From NCBI RefSeq assembly GCF_018294505.1, contig NC_057807.1, forward strand, positions 139,344,747-139,408,746: DNA of 64,000 bases, read 5' to 3'. Shown here piece by piece: positions 34,501 to 44,558 of this stretch. The notes beneath the pieces were generated by a model that saw only the letters and a list, made by a program, of their open reading frames with translations, ran no database searches and was not told the DNA's origin. The DNA is from Triticum aestivum (taxonomy: Eukaryota; Streptophyta; Magnoliopsida; Poales; Poaceae). Both the position numbers and the translations under genes were made by a program. Position 1 is the first letter of the stretch. Each line of letters begins with the position of its first letter.

Positions 34501-35626
34501 GGAGTGGTGCGTTGTGCTCCTGGGGGTGCGGTAGGGTTAGTGGAAAAATTGGCGTGGCCGTGGCATGGCCGGAGCCTCGTCGGCGACAAGCTGCACGACA
34601 GCGTGTGCGGACGGACTCGGTGTGCTCGCTGTAGTGCACGAGAAGGAGAGCGGAGAGGATAGGGAGGTGGCCAAGCTCACGGTGGTTGTGGTAGAGCAGA
34701 CGACGAGGTCGGAGAAGAGCCGGAGCAAGCGGGGTGGCGGAGGCGATCTGGCCGTCAGGAGGTTGAAGACGAGCTCGCTGGAGATGCTCGGGGGCCTCCG
34801 AGGGGGCGTGGCTCAGCGAGACGGTCCAGGAGGGAGTGGCGGAGCTTCTGGACACGGTGGAGCGACGCGTTGACGACTGTGGGCACGGTTACGGTGGCGG
34901 GACGGTGGCAGCTGCGTCGGCCATGGCGGGAGAGAGCGAAGGAGAGGGCAGTGGGGGAGAGTGAGGTGTCCAGGGGGTCGGGGGAGGAGTGGGTGATCGA
35001 CCCGAGCCAGCAGAGCGGCGAGGGGAGGAAGCAGGGTGGCGGGCAGCTGCGTGGCACGCGCTGGTGCCAGCGTCGAGCACCTGCCTGCCTGCCTGGCCGA
35101 GCCAAGCAGCTCGCTGGAGCGGCTGCTGGGCTAGGCCGGCTAGGTGGGCCTGCTATTGGGCTTCAAGATGAGGCCATGTAAGATCCTCTCTCTCTTTTAT
35201 TTCTGTTTTTCTATTTCTCTGTGAGTGTTGGGCTTTATTAAAAATACTAAAACGTTTCCAAAAATCCTGCAAATAATTGTGGGCTCTGTTGGGATTATTC
35301 CTAACAGCCCTCACTTAAATCTAGAATTATTTGGGCATTTGAATTATTTTATAGCATTTAAATGCCCAAATGCAAATAGGTAGAGAATTAATCCAGTGAC
35401 CTTAGGTGTCCTAGAAAAATGTGAACCACTTTTGGCAGAGGTTTTGAACCAAGACAAAAATGATGGACAGTTTAGAAGGGCATTTCAGGTTCATTGAAAA
35501 TATTTTTAGTAAACCCTAGTTGGTTTCAGAGGGGGCTGGGGGTTCTGTCATCCCCATTTCAAGTTTCTGATGAATGAAATAAACATGATGCAACACTCTA
35601 ATGCATGAGCTAGCTAGGGTGTGACA
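31560..35626 (-). repeat. 5' LTR of element B
   Basis: 4067 bp, TGTCACACCC to CCTGACA on the minus strand, with matching TGTCA/TGACA ends. A GC-rich block lies at about 34200-35180, with long chance frames on both strands. The rest is AT-rich without genes. Confidence 0.87.
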
Positions 35627-35889
35627 CGATACTCCCACCACCGCTCCCTCACGATCGGATTCGGTGAATCTATTTGCTCCATGGCCTAGAGGAGCAGATC
35701 TATGTACTCCCGCGCGACTCCCTCCAGGAGTATCGCCGCCTTTTCACTCTGTTGCAGATATTTGGCCATGGATGTCGCCGTCGCCGCTAGTTGGTCCTTG
35801 TTGTCAAACCAAGACTGTATCTCCAACATCCTAGCTAGCTTCACAGGGTCGCTGTCTGCGATCCTCACGTATCGGTTGTACTCCTCCAT
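35627..35889 (-). pseudogene. WFDN-motif small gene, copy 1, cut by the LTR of element B
   Basis: A 67-codon ORF starts ATG at 35889 (MEEYNRYVRIADSD) and stops TAG at 35686-35688. It shares KLAR, EI-x2-WFDN, SE-x-A and a terminal E(Y/F)I-x2-L with the divergent copy at 36681-36917. After TAG GCC, a second in-frame ATG (35682) starts MEQIDSPNPIVRERWWEYR, homologous to the segment after the stop in copy 2. The LTR of B interrupts it at 35626. No domain is recognised. The name WFDN is a label from the visible motif. Confidence 0.55.
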
Positions 35890-35937
35890 CAATCTACTTC
35901 TCCACAGCACCTTCACTCACCGGCGGTGGTTTTTGAA

Positions 35938-36095
35938 TGGAAGAGGAGAGGAGCATAGCTGGTTTTGGATTAGAACGGGAGAGGAGCGATGCTGGTTTTG
36001 GACTGGAACAGGAGAGGAGGGGCGGTGGTTTTGAAATGGAAGAGGAGAGGAGCGGCACTAGATTTAGATTGGAACAGGATAGGAGAGGTGGTGGT
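35938..36095. repeat. Degenerate minisatellite upstream of WFDN copy 1
   Basis: Units of the form GAGGAGAGGAGCGGTGGTTT plus TGGATTGGAACAG occur about five times with variable length (28-36 bp). The same unit in reverse orientation lies upstream of copy 2 (36455-36640), so the arrangement is a large decayed inverted repeat centred near 36270. Confidence 0.75.
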
Positions 36096-36454
36096 TTAAG
36101 AGGAGAAGAATGGAAGAGCGGCGCTGGTCTTGGAAGTATTTTTTGTTGTTTTGCGTATTTTGGGTCAAAGTTTGACCACGTACTGTATTTGACAAGCAAA
36201 ATGTGAATGCATGTCACCCAAAATTGTATCGTTTGGTTCTTATCTGAATGTACTTTCAAATTATATTATTTTTGCAACGTATAACATATATTTTATGTGC
36301 AAAAATCATGGTCAATTATGCCAGAATAAAAGGGAGACTAGTTAATGTGGGGTCGCTTTCTTAATTGAAGGGTAAATTGATTTTGATTTTGATCCAGTCA
36401 CAATGCGCCGGCCCTCTCATCCAATCCTAAATCGTTGCCGCACGCTCCTCTCCC

Positions 36455-36640
36455 TCTTCTCCATTGCAAAACCACCTCCTCTCCTCTCCATTATCTCCAT
36501 TCCAAAACCACCGTCTCGCTTCTCCCTCTTCTGATCTTCTCCACTTCAAAACCACCTCCTCTCCTCTCCTTCATCTCCATTCCAAAAACACCGTCTCGCC
36601 TCTCCCTCTTCTCTATTGCAAGACCATCGTCTCTCCTCCC
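36455..36640. repeat. Degenerate minisatellite upstream of WFDN copy 2
   Basis: Units such as CCATTCCAAAACCACCGTCT plus CGCCTCTCCCTCTTCT repeat about five times. They are the reverse complement of those at 35938-36095. Each array lies just upstream of its ORF, so it is probably transcribed 5' leader. Confidence 0.75.
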
Positions 36641-36680
36641 ATCTTCCAAAGCTAGCACCAGACCACTCAGCAGGACATCT

Positions 36681-37043
36681 ATGGAGAGGATGCAGCAGCG
36701 AATCAGGCAGATCGCCGGCGGCGACCAGGCAAAGTTAGCCAGGTTGAAGGAGATCCTTACTTGGTTTGACAATGAGTGGGAGATTTCTAGGATGGTGCGG
36801 GCCATGTGGCAATGTATGCGAAAGAGCGAGACGGCGGTGATGAGGGCGGTGATGTACATGTACTCCTCGGTGGCAGTCACGCCGCAGTCCTCCGAGTTCA
36901 TCGAGTATCTCCTCTAGGCGATGGAGCAGACAAATTCGCCCGAGGCGATAGTCAGGCGGAGGTGGTGGGCGTACAGGTTGAAGGTCGAGCACCTAGACGA
37001 TAACGAATCAATCGAGTATGGTGTGCCATTCGTGAGGGTGTAG
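36681..37043 (+). pseudogene. WFDN-motif small gene, copy 2, with second in-frame segment
   Basis: A 78-codon ORF (MERMQQRIRQIAGGDQAKLA; then WFDNEWEISRM) stops at TAG 36915-36917. Three bases later, in the same frame, ATG at 36921 opens 40 codons (MEQTNSPEAIVRRRWWAYRL; then HLDDNESIEYGVPF) to TAG at 37041-37043. Copy 1 has the same stop and ATG at the same places. In the segment after the stop many differences between copies are silent (CAG/CAA, TCG/TCA, CCC/CCG, ATA/ATC, GTC/GTG, TAC/TAT). That suggests protein-level selection on both segments, as two ORFs, read-through or an ancestral fused frame. No family is recognised. The upstream open frame from 36435 is minisatellite and is not counted. 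Confidence 0.5.
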
Positions 37044-39120
37044 AGCCAGCCGGAGCCACAGGAGTATTCGTTCTCCCACCACAAGAGGAGGCCAGATGGC
37101 GCCACGTCGCTTCCCCGCCGTTCTCCACGGTTCCCTCGATGCTCGCCTCGTTTCAACGGCAGCGGTAGGGTTTAAGATAAGCTTCGCACTAACCTAATCT
37201 TCCACCTACTCATGCTTACAATCAGTGTGACAGCTAATGAAAATCATTCTTACAATCAGTCTCTGAGTACTACGCCAATCACCCTAAAATAGCTCTGGAC
37301 CTTTGGGTCAAAGTTGTGACACAGTGTACAAATATAGAAAAATAGATTGATGCTTCTTTCAGAAAAGAGTACTCCCTAGAAAACTGCCAATATAAGCTAC
37401 TAGTATTTGGTTAGAGGATTTGCTGCCGAGAAAGATCCGTCCACAGAGAGCGCCACACATCCCACTGGTGGTGGTGCATGCCAATGCGTGCATGCAGCAT
37501 GGTTGGTGTCGGTAATTTTTACTTGGCACACCTTGCACTCTGCATATATGCTGGTTCCATACGTACATTTGTGCAGTTCCACCAAAATGCAGCTGAATAA
37601 CCATGTTTGCACAGATAATGAAAAAGTGTGATTCATTATAGTGGCACTAGTTGATGAAACACACAAAATAAATAGAATAAAATATTGCGATAGTATCATA
37701 GTATGCCATGCTACGAGGGCGAGATGGGCCCTGCGACGCCTCATACGGTACGCCTCATACTGGACATCGTCCCAAGTCCCCCAGATACACCTTCTGCCAG
37801 TGATGAACATTTGTGTACAGCGATAGTACAAGGAGGCGCCTTGAGACATTCAAATCTCTATTTTTGTACAGATCAACTAAAATTAAGCATCCCAGTTTGC
37901 AGAAATGCTTAAACATTAACAATGGGACTAGTTGATGAAACATACATTAACAAAGAGAAGCACTTTCTTTATCTACATTGGAAATGAAATGATAGAGAGG
38001 ACACTCGCTCTATTTTAACTGTATTATTACTTCATTTTATCAGTGACACTAGGGTCGGGCAGGTGTACCGTGCGTCGCAAGGATGGAGGCCGGGGGTGCT
38101 TAGACTGGGATGCTGAAGCTGGCTCTTTTAGTCACCAACATGGATGATTCAATTCATGGGACCTTTTGGCACAGTTCACCTAAAATGAAGCAATGTCCCA
38201 TGAGCTAGCAGCTTCTTCTTCAATTTTTTTAAGAAAAGGGCTCCAGCCCCGGTTCCATTTCCATCAGAAAATGAAACCCACAGAGCTTCTTCTTCATTAG
38301 TTGCAATAAAATTGAGCAACATCAAGGTTGGTTGTGAAGCTCCTGGAATGCTCAACTATAATTTGGATATCATTTGTGCAGTTCAACTAAGATCAAGCGT
38401 GAAATGTATACCTCTGTTTGCACAAAAAAGGTGGAAAGGAGGGTGACTAACAAGTGCTGAAACATGCATCAAATGAAAAGAAGCATGTTCCTTATCTGAA
38501 TGGCAATCCTACAAGGACAGTAGCAATTTCTAAAGCAGTGGCATTGCTAGATATTAGTGTGGGCATTAGGATTAACTATGACAACCGTTAAATATGACTT
38601 TACTTTGGGCACGGGAGAGTAGGCGGACCAGGACAGTTGCATTTCTAATGAAAAGAACCAACTTATGTTAATGGGAAATTTAGCAGGACATGTAAAAAAG
38701 TGCCATTGATTCATATTACTGGAGGCATTATATTAACTATGACAATGGTGCGACTGCTACATTTTACCAGTGGCATTACATAAGAGTGGCTCGGGACAAC
38801 AAACATCAGAACAAGATATCTGGGTTGGTCCCATTTTTGTTCGGTATAGCCACCTTATACTGTGTGAGGCTAGCAAATCTAGTGTTGGACTTACTCTGTT
38901 GACTTGTCCCCTAGTCCCCACTTTCTTTCCTTTTTAAACCAATAGATCGGGTTTATATTGAGTTTGTACTGTGTTTCCCTTTATTTCCCTATTAGACCTA
39001 GAGACCAGTTGGATAGCCAGTCTCTGCTACTTTTTGCCCCCATTATTTCCTCTTTCGACCAAGTCCTAGATTCAGGTAACAAATCCTCCCCCACCCCCAC
39101 CCCCTTTCTTCCTTGTTTGA
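37044..39120. repeat. AT-rich region with diverged repeats, no gene seen
   Basis: At least three degenerate copies of a block are visible. It contains TTTGTGCAGTTCAACTAA, then a TTTGCACA stretch, then GTTGATGAAACATACATTA and AGAAGCA-x-TTCCTTATCT. Copies lie near 37565-37675, 37860-37990 and 38370-38520, with a partial one near 38160. CCTACAAGGACAGTAG and AGCAGGACATGT pieces recur to 38760. No ORF with coding character is present. Confidence 0.5.
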
Positions 39121-40480
39121 ACCAGGTAGTACTAGATTCGAATGCATGAACTAGTTTTACCTCTTAAACGTAAAAAATTAGGTGGTTTTCGAACAGCCGA
39201 TCGATCCTATCTACGACGGGGCCTGAGAAATAGTAAAAGATACAAGTGCAGCAACGTCAGGAGCTCGGGAAGTAGAGAAAGGCCGGTTTCGAAGGAAGTT
39301 ATACCTGATGGTCACCGGGATGTTTCTAGGTGGGCGGCGGGAGGCCGGATCAGCCCACACTACGGCAGCGAGGAAGAAGGGGTCGGAGGCCCTCCCTCGA
39401 CAGCGGTGCTTGGGAGAGAACGGCAAGGCAGGCTGATCGGGACGTGCCAGCAATGGGTAAGATCCATCGCCGAGGACGACGGCGTGAATGTTGCACCTTC
39501 TCACCTTCCTCGGCGGAGAGGATCCAGCTGGATCTGTGACCAGCGGTGAGCAGAGAGAGAGACAGTGTGGCCACTGCTGTCGTGTTTAGATCTAGAGAGG
39601 ACGAGACAGTGTGAAGAGAGCAACACTAGCAAGCAAGCGCGGAGGCTCCTACCTATATAGTGGAGTAGTACTAGTTTTCTTTTGTCTACCGGAGTCGGCT
39701 TGACCTCATCAATGACTGTCGAGAAGTCCTCATGCACGTGGCCCGGAGCCGCAGTTGTCGTCATTTTGATCTGAAGCACCGGATTATAACATATAACATG
39801 AAAAAATGCCACATGACAAGAAATCATAACCTCACTGCCCAAAGGAGACAACATGAATCCCGACGGACAAACTAGACGAGGAACAAAGCTCAAATTAAAG
39901 ATAAACTCGTAGAAAAGGGGTCCGTCGATAGATGTCCTAATTAACATAGCCAGCTTGACCTAGATGGCAGCCGAGTAGTCTTTGTGCATGTGCCCCCAAT
40001 GACTAGCCCAACTCAGTTGTCGCTGTTTAACCCTCGCAGTGATCCGAAGCACATGACACCTAATTTTGCGAGATGACAAGAAACCTTTTTTAGATTTCTC
40101 ACCACAACTACAGCCATGTACTGTACAACACAGCCTGCATGATATGTAGACAATAGCCAATCCAGGAGTGTCTGCTGGAGTCTGGTCACATACATGGACG
40201 AACTGATCTTCCATGTCTTGCAGGGATCGCCCAGGCACCAACGTAGTACAACACTTCTCTAGTACTATTGCTCGTCTCCCTCTTCTATTAAGTCACCCGA
40301 CTTGCGGGGCCGGGGAGTGTGCCTATGGTCGGTTCTCAATTGCCGTCCCACATGTGTGTGCAAACGTAATATGATGCGCGTTCCATTCGGAGAGCAGCGT
40401 GCCAGACCGACCGACTGTCTGGGGTGCGACGCGAACGTGACGGGCATGTTGTATACTCCGTACATGTGTACCGCCGTTTT
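39121..40480. other. Unassigned region with a promoter-like segment
   Basis: On the minus strand ACTATATAGG (39651-39660) looks like a TATA box, with a 5'-leader-like stretch after it and a splice-donor-like AAGGTGAGAAGG near 39500. I cannot support a coding exon. Segments 39694-39790 and 39950-40050 are a diverged tandem duplicate (GCTTGACCTCATCA.. / GCTTGACCTAGATGG.., CATGCACGTGGCCC / CATGTGCCCCC). No gene is called. Confidence 0.35.
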
Positions 40481-40483
40481 TTA

Positions 40484-40750
40484 GAGGCTTTGCTCCATGG
40501 TGCAATCCATGGATACAAAATTAGTATACTGTACTATTTAAAAGTCGAGGGCGGTGCTTTTCCTTCGCGGTAGGCAGGGCAGTTCCGCCTAGTCGGTTCG
40601 ATAGAGACGCGAGAAGATGAGGGAGTAGGCTGCTGCAAACGTAGGGCTGTGTGATTTGACAGCAAGTTACTACTGGACAGGTGGGGCCACGTGATTTGAC
40701 TTGCCATTATCATTTTAACTGCGGCGTATGACTGGTGTGAGTCTCCCGAT
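40484..40750. repeat. Repeat flanking the exonuclease gene, left copy
   Basis: Shares with 43300-43510 the order: TTTGCTCCATGG-x-GCAATCCAT, GATAC, a GGCAGGGCAGT segment, GTCGGTT, GTGATTTGAC and TACT-x-CTGGA. The two copies are diverged and direct. They lie 1.4 kb left and 0.45 kb right of the exonuclease gene. Confidence 0.6.
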
Positions 40751-40900
40751 TCCTGACCACCTCCATACAGGTGCCTCTCCCAATGCTCCACCATGTAGTA
40801 GAGGCTGGCTCTTGCATGAGAGCCCACTTCTCCACTTTTTCCTTGCCTCTCTTTCCTCCACATATGCAAAAATGCCATGTAAAGCGCACTATTGTACTTA

Positions 40901-41292
40901 GGTTGGTTGTAATGGAGAGTATCATATACTAGTATCATGCATATGATACTTTTGTATGATACTACTCCCTCAGTCCGGAAATACTTGTCGCATAAATGGA
41001 TAAAAATGGATGTATCTAGAATTAAAATACATCTAGATACATTCATTTCAATGACAAGTATTTCTGATCGGAGGGAGTACATCCGTAATGCATAGTATCA
41101 TGTGTTGGTATCACAGGATAGTTTATTTATTTTCATGCATGACACATAGTAGCACATCATTTAATATGATACAGTATCATATTATGATACTCAACTCTCT
41201 GTTTTCTTCATTTAATTCGACGTCACCTCATCAAGATTATTGCATAGTTGGCATGCATGATACTACCTATGATACTCCCATTACAAGCAGCC
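40901..41292. mobile_element. Tourist (PIF/Harbinger) MITE, interrupted by a Stowaway
   Basis: Terminal inverted repeats GGTTGGTTGTAATGG-x-GAGTATCAT and its complement ending CATTACAAGCAGCC. TTA target duplications lie on both sides (40898-40900 and 41293-41295). GTATCAT/ATGATAC palindromes fill the interior. About 277 bp without the nested Stowaway. Confidence 0.85.
40965..41077. mobile_element. Stowaway (Tc1/mariner) MITE, 113 bp
   Basis: Ends CTCCCTCAGTCCGGAAATAC and GTATTTCTGATCGGAGGGAG pair as inverted repeats. TA target duplications lie at 40963-40964 and 41078-41079. It is inserted in the Tourist MITE. Confidence 0.93.
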
Positions 41293-41538
41293 TTACTTGC
41301 TCCTACAGGTGCTAAGCTTGCCACATAGGCATAAAGTCTGATGTGGCAAGTTAATCAAGAAGAGAGAGACTAGTTTGGTGACCCAAGGAAGAAATGGTGC
41401 TAAGCGCGTGTACCTAGGTGAAAAGACAATTTTGAGTCTATAGCTAATTAAATGAAGCAAACTTAGCAACAAAAAACTAATAAGCACACCATTTCATTGG
41501 AAGAGGTCACTCCTTGGCAAATGCAATAAATACTAGTA

Positions 41539-41619
41539 CTCCCTGTGTCCCACAATATAAGAACGTTTTTGGCACTACACTAGTGTCAAAAACGTTCTTA
41601 TATTATGGGACGGAGGGAG
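41539..41619. mobile_element. Stowaway (Tc1/mariner) MITE, 81 bp hairpin
   Basis: A nearly perfect hairpin. CTCCCTGTGTCCCACAATAT pairs with ATATTATGGGACGGAGGGAG, and the inner AAGAACGTTTTTG pairs with CAAAAACGTTCTT. TA duplications lie at 41537-41538 and 41620-41621. Confidence 0.95.
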
Positions 41620-41828
41620 TACGAAGAAAGAGATAGAGAGAAGTAAAAAAAAATACACTTATAGCCAACCTTATAGCTAACCTTATTGTAGTATGAGTGA
41701 CTAAGTGATGACTATGTATGACATGCCAACATCAGATAGCCTAACGCACCATGTTAAATCTCCAAGGGCGTGACCGCACGAGCGAAGCGATGGTCGTGGT
41801 AGGCGCGACCATGATACGGGCTGCTAGC

Positions 41829-41961
41829 AGCCCTTGGATCTGAGATCAAACGGTCGCATGCTAAGTTGCTGAAATTTGCAGAATAACCCTCCAGGATAGG
41901 ATATTCACCCATAGGTCTAGAATCACGCCATGCAACCGTTCGATCCTAGATCCAAGGGCTC
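41829..41961. mobile_element. MITE with 32-bp inverted repeats (superfamily uncertain)
   Basis: AGCCCTTGGATCTGAGATCA plus AACGGTCGCATG (41829-41860) is the near-complement of CATGCAACCGTTCGATCCTA plus GATCCAAGGGCT (about 41930-41961). Only a few mismatches separate the arms. A clear target duplication is not visible. It lies 170 bp upstream of the exonuclease gene. Confidence 0.75.
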
Positions 41962-42133
41962 TCGGAAGCCCATTTCATGGGATAATGGAAATCCACTACC
42001 CTGCCGTTCGCACGCTGGCAGTTCACTCCTACTCGTCCCCGCACGTCCTTTAATACTATAGCGGTTCGCTCCTAGTCGTCCTGTCCTTTCACATTAAGGC
42101 AGTTCAACTAATCCTAACCCTCCTCCCAAATAC

Positions 42134-42852
42134 ATGGCGTCCCAAATCTCCATGATCAGCGGTGAGTACAAGGTTAGAACCATCACCGGCGATGAGTTCG
42201 ACGTCATCTACACCCGTTCTTCCGCGACGGTGAAAGGATGCCTTTCTCGCTTTAGATGCATGTTCGAAAATTCAGATGATGAGTGGGTCGCTGGGCTAGA
42301 TGTTGAGTACACCACAGTCCTGGGACGAGAGAAGGATCTAAAGGACGAAGAGAGGAAGAAGCCTGCCGTGATCCAGGTTTGCGTGCATGACTTATGCTTG
42401 GTCTACCACATATGCCATGCCGACGTTGAATGCTTGGATTTTAAGGACTTCCTTGAGAGCAACCTAGTCGAATTCGTTACTGTAGACTTTACGAACGACA
42501 AAGAAGTCCTGGGTTGGATAGGCCTCGTTGTAGGCAACCCCTTTGACCTCCAGAAGAATCGACTGGTGTCCTCTCGTCAGCCTTCAATGCTGACCCTGGC
42601 AGGAGCCATGGTTCATCCTTCATACGGTAAACTGGAGAACCTCCATACACGTTTCATCATTATGCATGGCAGCGAAATGTACTAGATATAGACCACATCC
42701 ACTATGCTGCAATGGATGGCTACCTTTGTTTCAATATCTACAAGGGTTGGATGAAGAGCAAGAGCCAAGTGTGTGGTTCAAGCAAAGAAGTATTGGCCAA
42801 GAGGAAGAGGGACAAGGACGAAGTCGAGGACGTGGACGAGGAGTCCGAGTAA
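42134..42852 (+). pseudogene. Werner-type DEDDy 3'-5' exonuclease, one-base frameshift
   Basis: DnaQ-fold 3'-5' exonucleases of this type remove nucleotides from DNA or RNA 3' ends with two metal ions. ATG at 42134 (MASQISMISGEYKVRTITGD). Motif I is AGLDVEYTTVLG, with the DxE pair at residues 56 and 58. Motif II is the TNDKEVL block with Asp122. The first frame ends at 42685, but after about 42640 the next frame continues the family sequence: YTFHHYAWQRN, then motif III HYAAMDGYLCF with the YxxxD pair, then KGWMKSKSQ. It has a basic/acidic tail and stop at 42850-42852. One missing base in GAGAACC near 42636-42641 explains the break. Catalytic residues are all present. It would be about 239 residues, intronless, with short N- and C-terminal extensions. 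There is no helicase domain, as is usual in plants. Confidence 0.85.
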
Positions 42853-43560
42853 GGTGGCAGTGTCATTGCTCATGGTGGTTCTAATGCAGTGTCTACCGGA
42901 ATAGTTGCAAAGTTTAATTTCAGGTGTGCTTAATTTAATTTGAGGGGTGTGTTGTGCTAAGCCCCTAGCAGAACTATGTTATGTTTCTTCTTGTTACTTT
43001 AACTCTTCAGTACGTACATACTAGTATTTCTTACATTTCATCTTTTAGTTGGTATAGTACTACCACTTGTTTCTTCACATTATATACGTACATATATATG
43101 GCCAACATCATATAGCCAGCAGTTTAGTTGTCAAAGAATTTCAGGGTGCTTAGTTTTGTCAAAGAATTCCAGAATGCTTAGTTTTATTTGAGGGGTGGGT
43201 TGTGCTGGACACCATTATTGTGACTAGCCTTTTTAATAGTACTATATGCATAATTTGGCGACGAGCACTCTCTATATGTACCACCTTTTTTTAAATTTCA
43301 AGTTTTGCTCCATGGCGCAATCCATCGATACTACTACTATACAAAAGTATACATTTTTTACTGGCTAGAGGGCAGGGCAGTCTAGCTTGGTCGGTTTCAC
43401 GAGAGGCGAGGGCCTTTGTGATTTGACGGCTCATTACTGCTGGAAGGCGGGGCCTTGTGATTTGACTGCTCGTATAAATGCGCCGACGACCTGAGGAGGA
43501 GCAAAGAACCATGCGGTATACTCAAGTTTTCCACTGGAGTAGTACTACGGCGGAGGAGCA
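42853..43560. repeat. Exonuclease 3' region and right copy of the flanking repeat
   Basis: Two short direct copies of a TTTAATTTGAGGGGTG-x-GTTGTGCT segment occur (about 42930-42960 and 43170-43205). The right copy of the 40484-40750 repeat is at 43300-43510. A plus-strand TATAAAT at 43473-43479 follows the repeat, but no downstream ORF is supported. Confidence 0.5.
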
Positions 43561-43753
43561 CAAAACACGGCAGCCCAGTGCCATATGGCGATAAAAAATG
43601 ATCTAATTTGCTAGTCATCTCATTGTTAGCGTTGTTCTATTCATTCCCTAAAAAAAGCATTGTTCTATTCATGCCTCGCAGAGAACGTGACACGTGCGGC
43701 GAAACACCCGAAGCAAAAGATGAAACACAGGAGCAAAAGAAGAAGGAAGATTA

Positions 43754-44489
43754 TCACCCCAAATGATCTAATTCACCGCGGAGTCGTAACTGCTTCTTCA
43801 TCGCCTCCACGACCTCCATCTCCTTGTGCGTCTCCTCCGCCATCTTCTTCATTCTGTCCATGACACGGGATTTCTCGACATGAGCCTTCATCATCTGTTC
43901 CACGGCCGCATTACGTACCTTGACGGCAGTCGGGTGCTCGATGCAGAGCTTCGCCAACTCCTCCTTCTGTTCCATGACGAGGGCCTGCAGCATCTTCGTC
44001 GAGGAACTACTATTCTCATGCAGCTTCTTCCAGCCGGCGTTCTTCTCCTTCAACAGGTCGATCTCATGGCAGAGCTTCGCCTTGTCCTCCTGAAGTCGCA
44101 GGATTTCGCCGGTCACCTTCTTCTCTGAGGCAATGCTCTTCTTTAGTAGCATCACCAAGCCGGCGGTCAACTCCCCTGCTTATTGAGCTCAGCGGGCATG
44201 TCGTCGAGGCTCTCCTTCAGCAGCTCCACCAAGCCTTGGATGAACTCCTTTTACTTATTGAGGTGCTTATTGAGCTGATTGGGCATGCCGTCGAGGGATA
44301 ATGACTCCAGTGCCACCGGCTCGGCATGTTCGCCTCCGCGGCTAGGGCGCTCCTTGGAGCCATCGCCTGCCCGTGAGAGATCTTTCGAGGTCTCTGTGTG
44401 GTGGCGAGCCCTCTCTTTATTTCCGCAACCTTGGTTGCCGCTCCCTTGTTACGAGTAGTTCTCGACCTAGAGCTCTGCTCACCGGCCAT
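43754..44489 (-). pseudogene. Coiled-coil protein gene, broken by frameshift and stops
   Basis: Starts ATG at 44489 in an excellent context (TTGCCATGGCC): MAGEQSSRSRTTRNKGAATK, basic. It is open to about 44320. A shifted frame continues ALESLSLDGMPNQLNKHLNK, a stop, then FIQGLVELLKESLDDMPAEL. A second frame change near 44180 enters LTAGLVMLLKKSIASEKKV and a long coiled coil to the stop at 43754 (LRLQEDKAKLCHEIDLLKEK; EQKEELAKLC; RMKKMAEETHKEMEVVEAMK). A GLVxLLK-x-S unit occurs twice. No enzymatic or DNA-binding domain is recognised. Function unknown. Confidence 0.6.
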
Positions 44490-44558
44490 GGCAAGGACGG
44501 ATGAAGAAGAAGCACTTATGAGGAGGAAAGGCAGAGTTATTTTTGGTTAGGTAGTTCC

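Larger units (their letters stand above)
28093..35626 (-). mobile_element. Chromovirus B (Tekay/Del-like Ty3/gypsy), 5' half
   Basis: A minus-strand element with a 4.07-kb 5' LTR at 31560-35626, pre-gag ORF, gag-protease and the N-terminal third of reverse transcriptase. It ends abruptly at 28093 inside the reverse transcriptase motif GYHQIK, joined to the gag of A. No 3' half or 3' LTR exists here. Its outer edge at 35626 interrupts the leftmost gene of the divergent pair; CGATA (35627-35631) is the expected target duplication. Sequence and LTR length differ from A. Confidence 0.88.

Noticed and set aside
34278..35105. Long frames on both strands in a GC-rich block
   Set aside because: They lie inside the LTR of B; low stop density is due to GC content. 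Codon pattern is not coding and frames overlap on both strands.
36491..36901. 136-codon minus-strand frame
   Set aside because: Antisense shadow of WFDN copy 2 and its minisatellite; homology to copy 1 is on the plus-strand frame.
39211..39947. Minus-strand frames after a TATA-like element
   Set aside because: Promoter-like sequence is suggestive, but the frames have no conserved motif and I cannot place splice sites with confidence.
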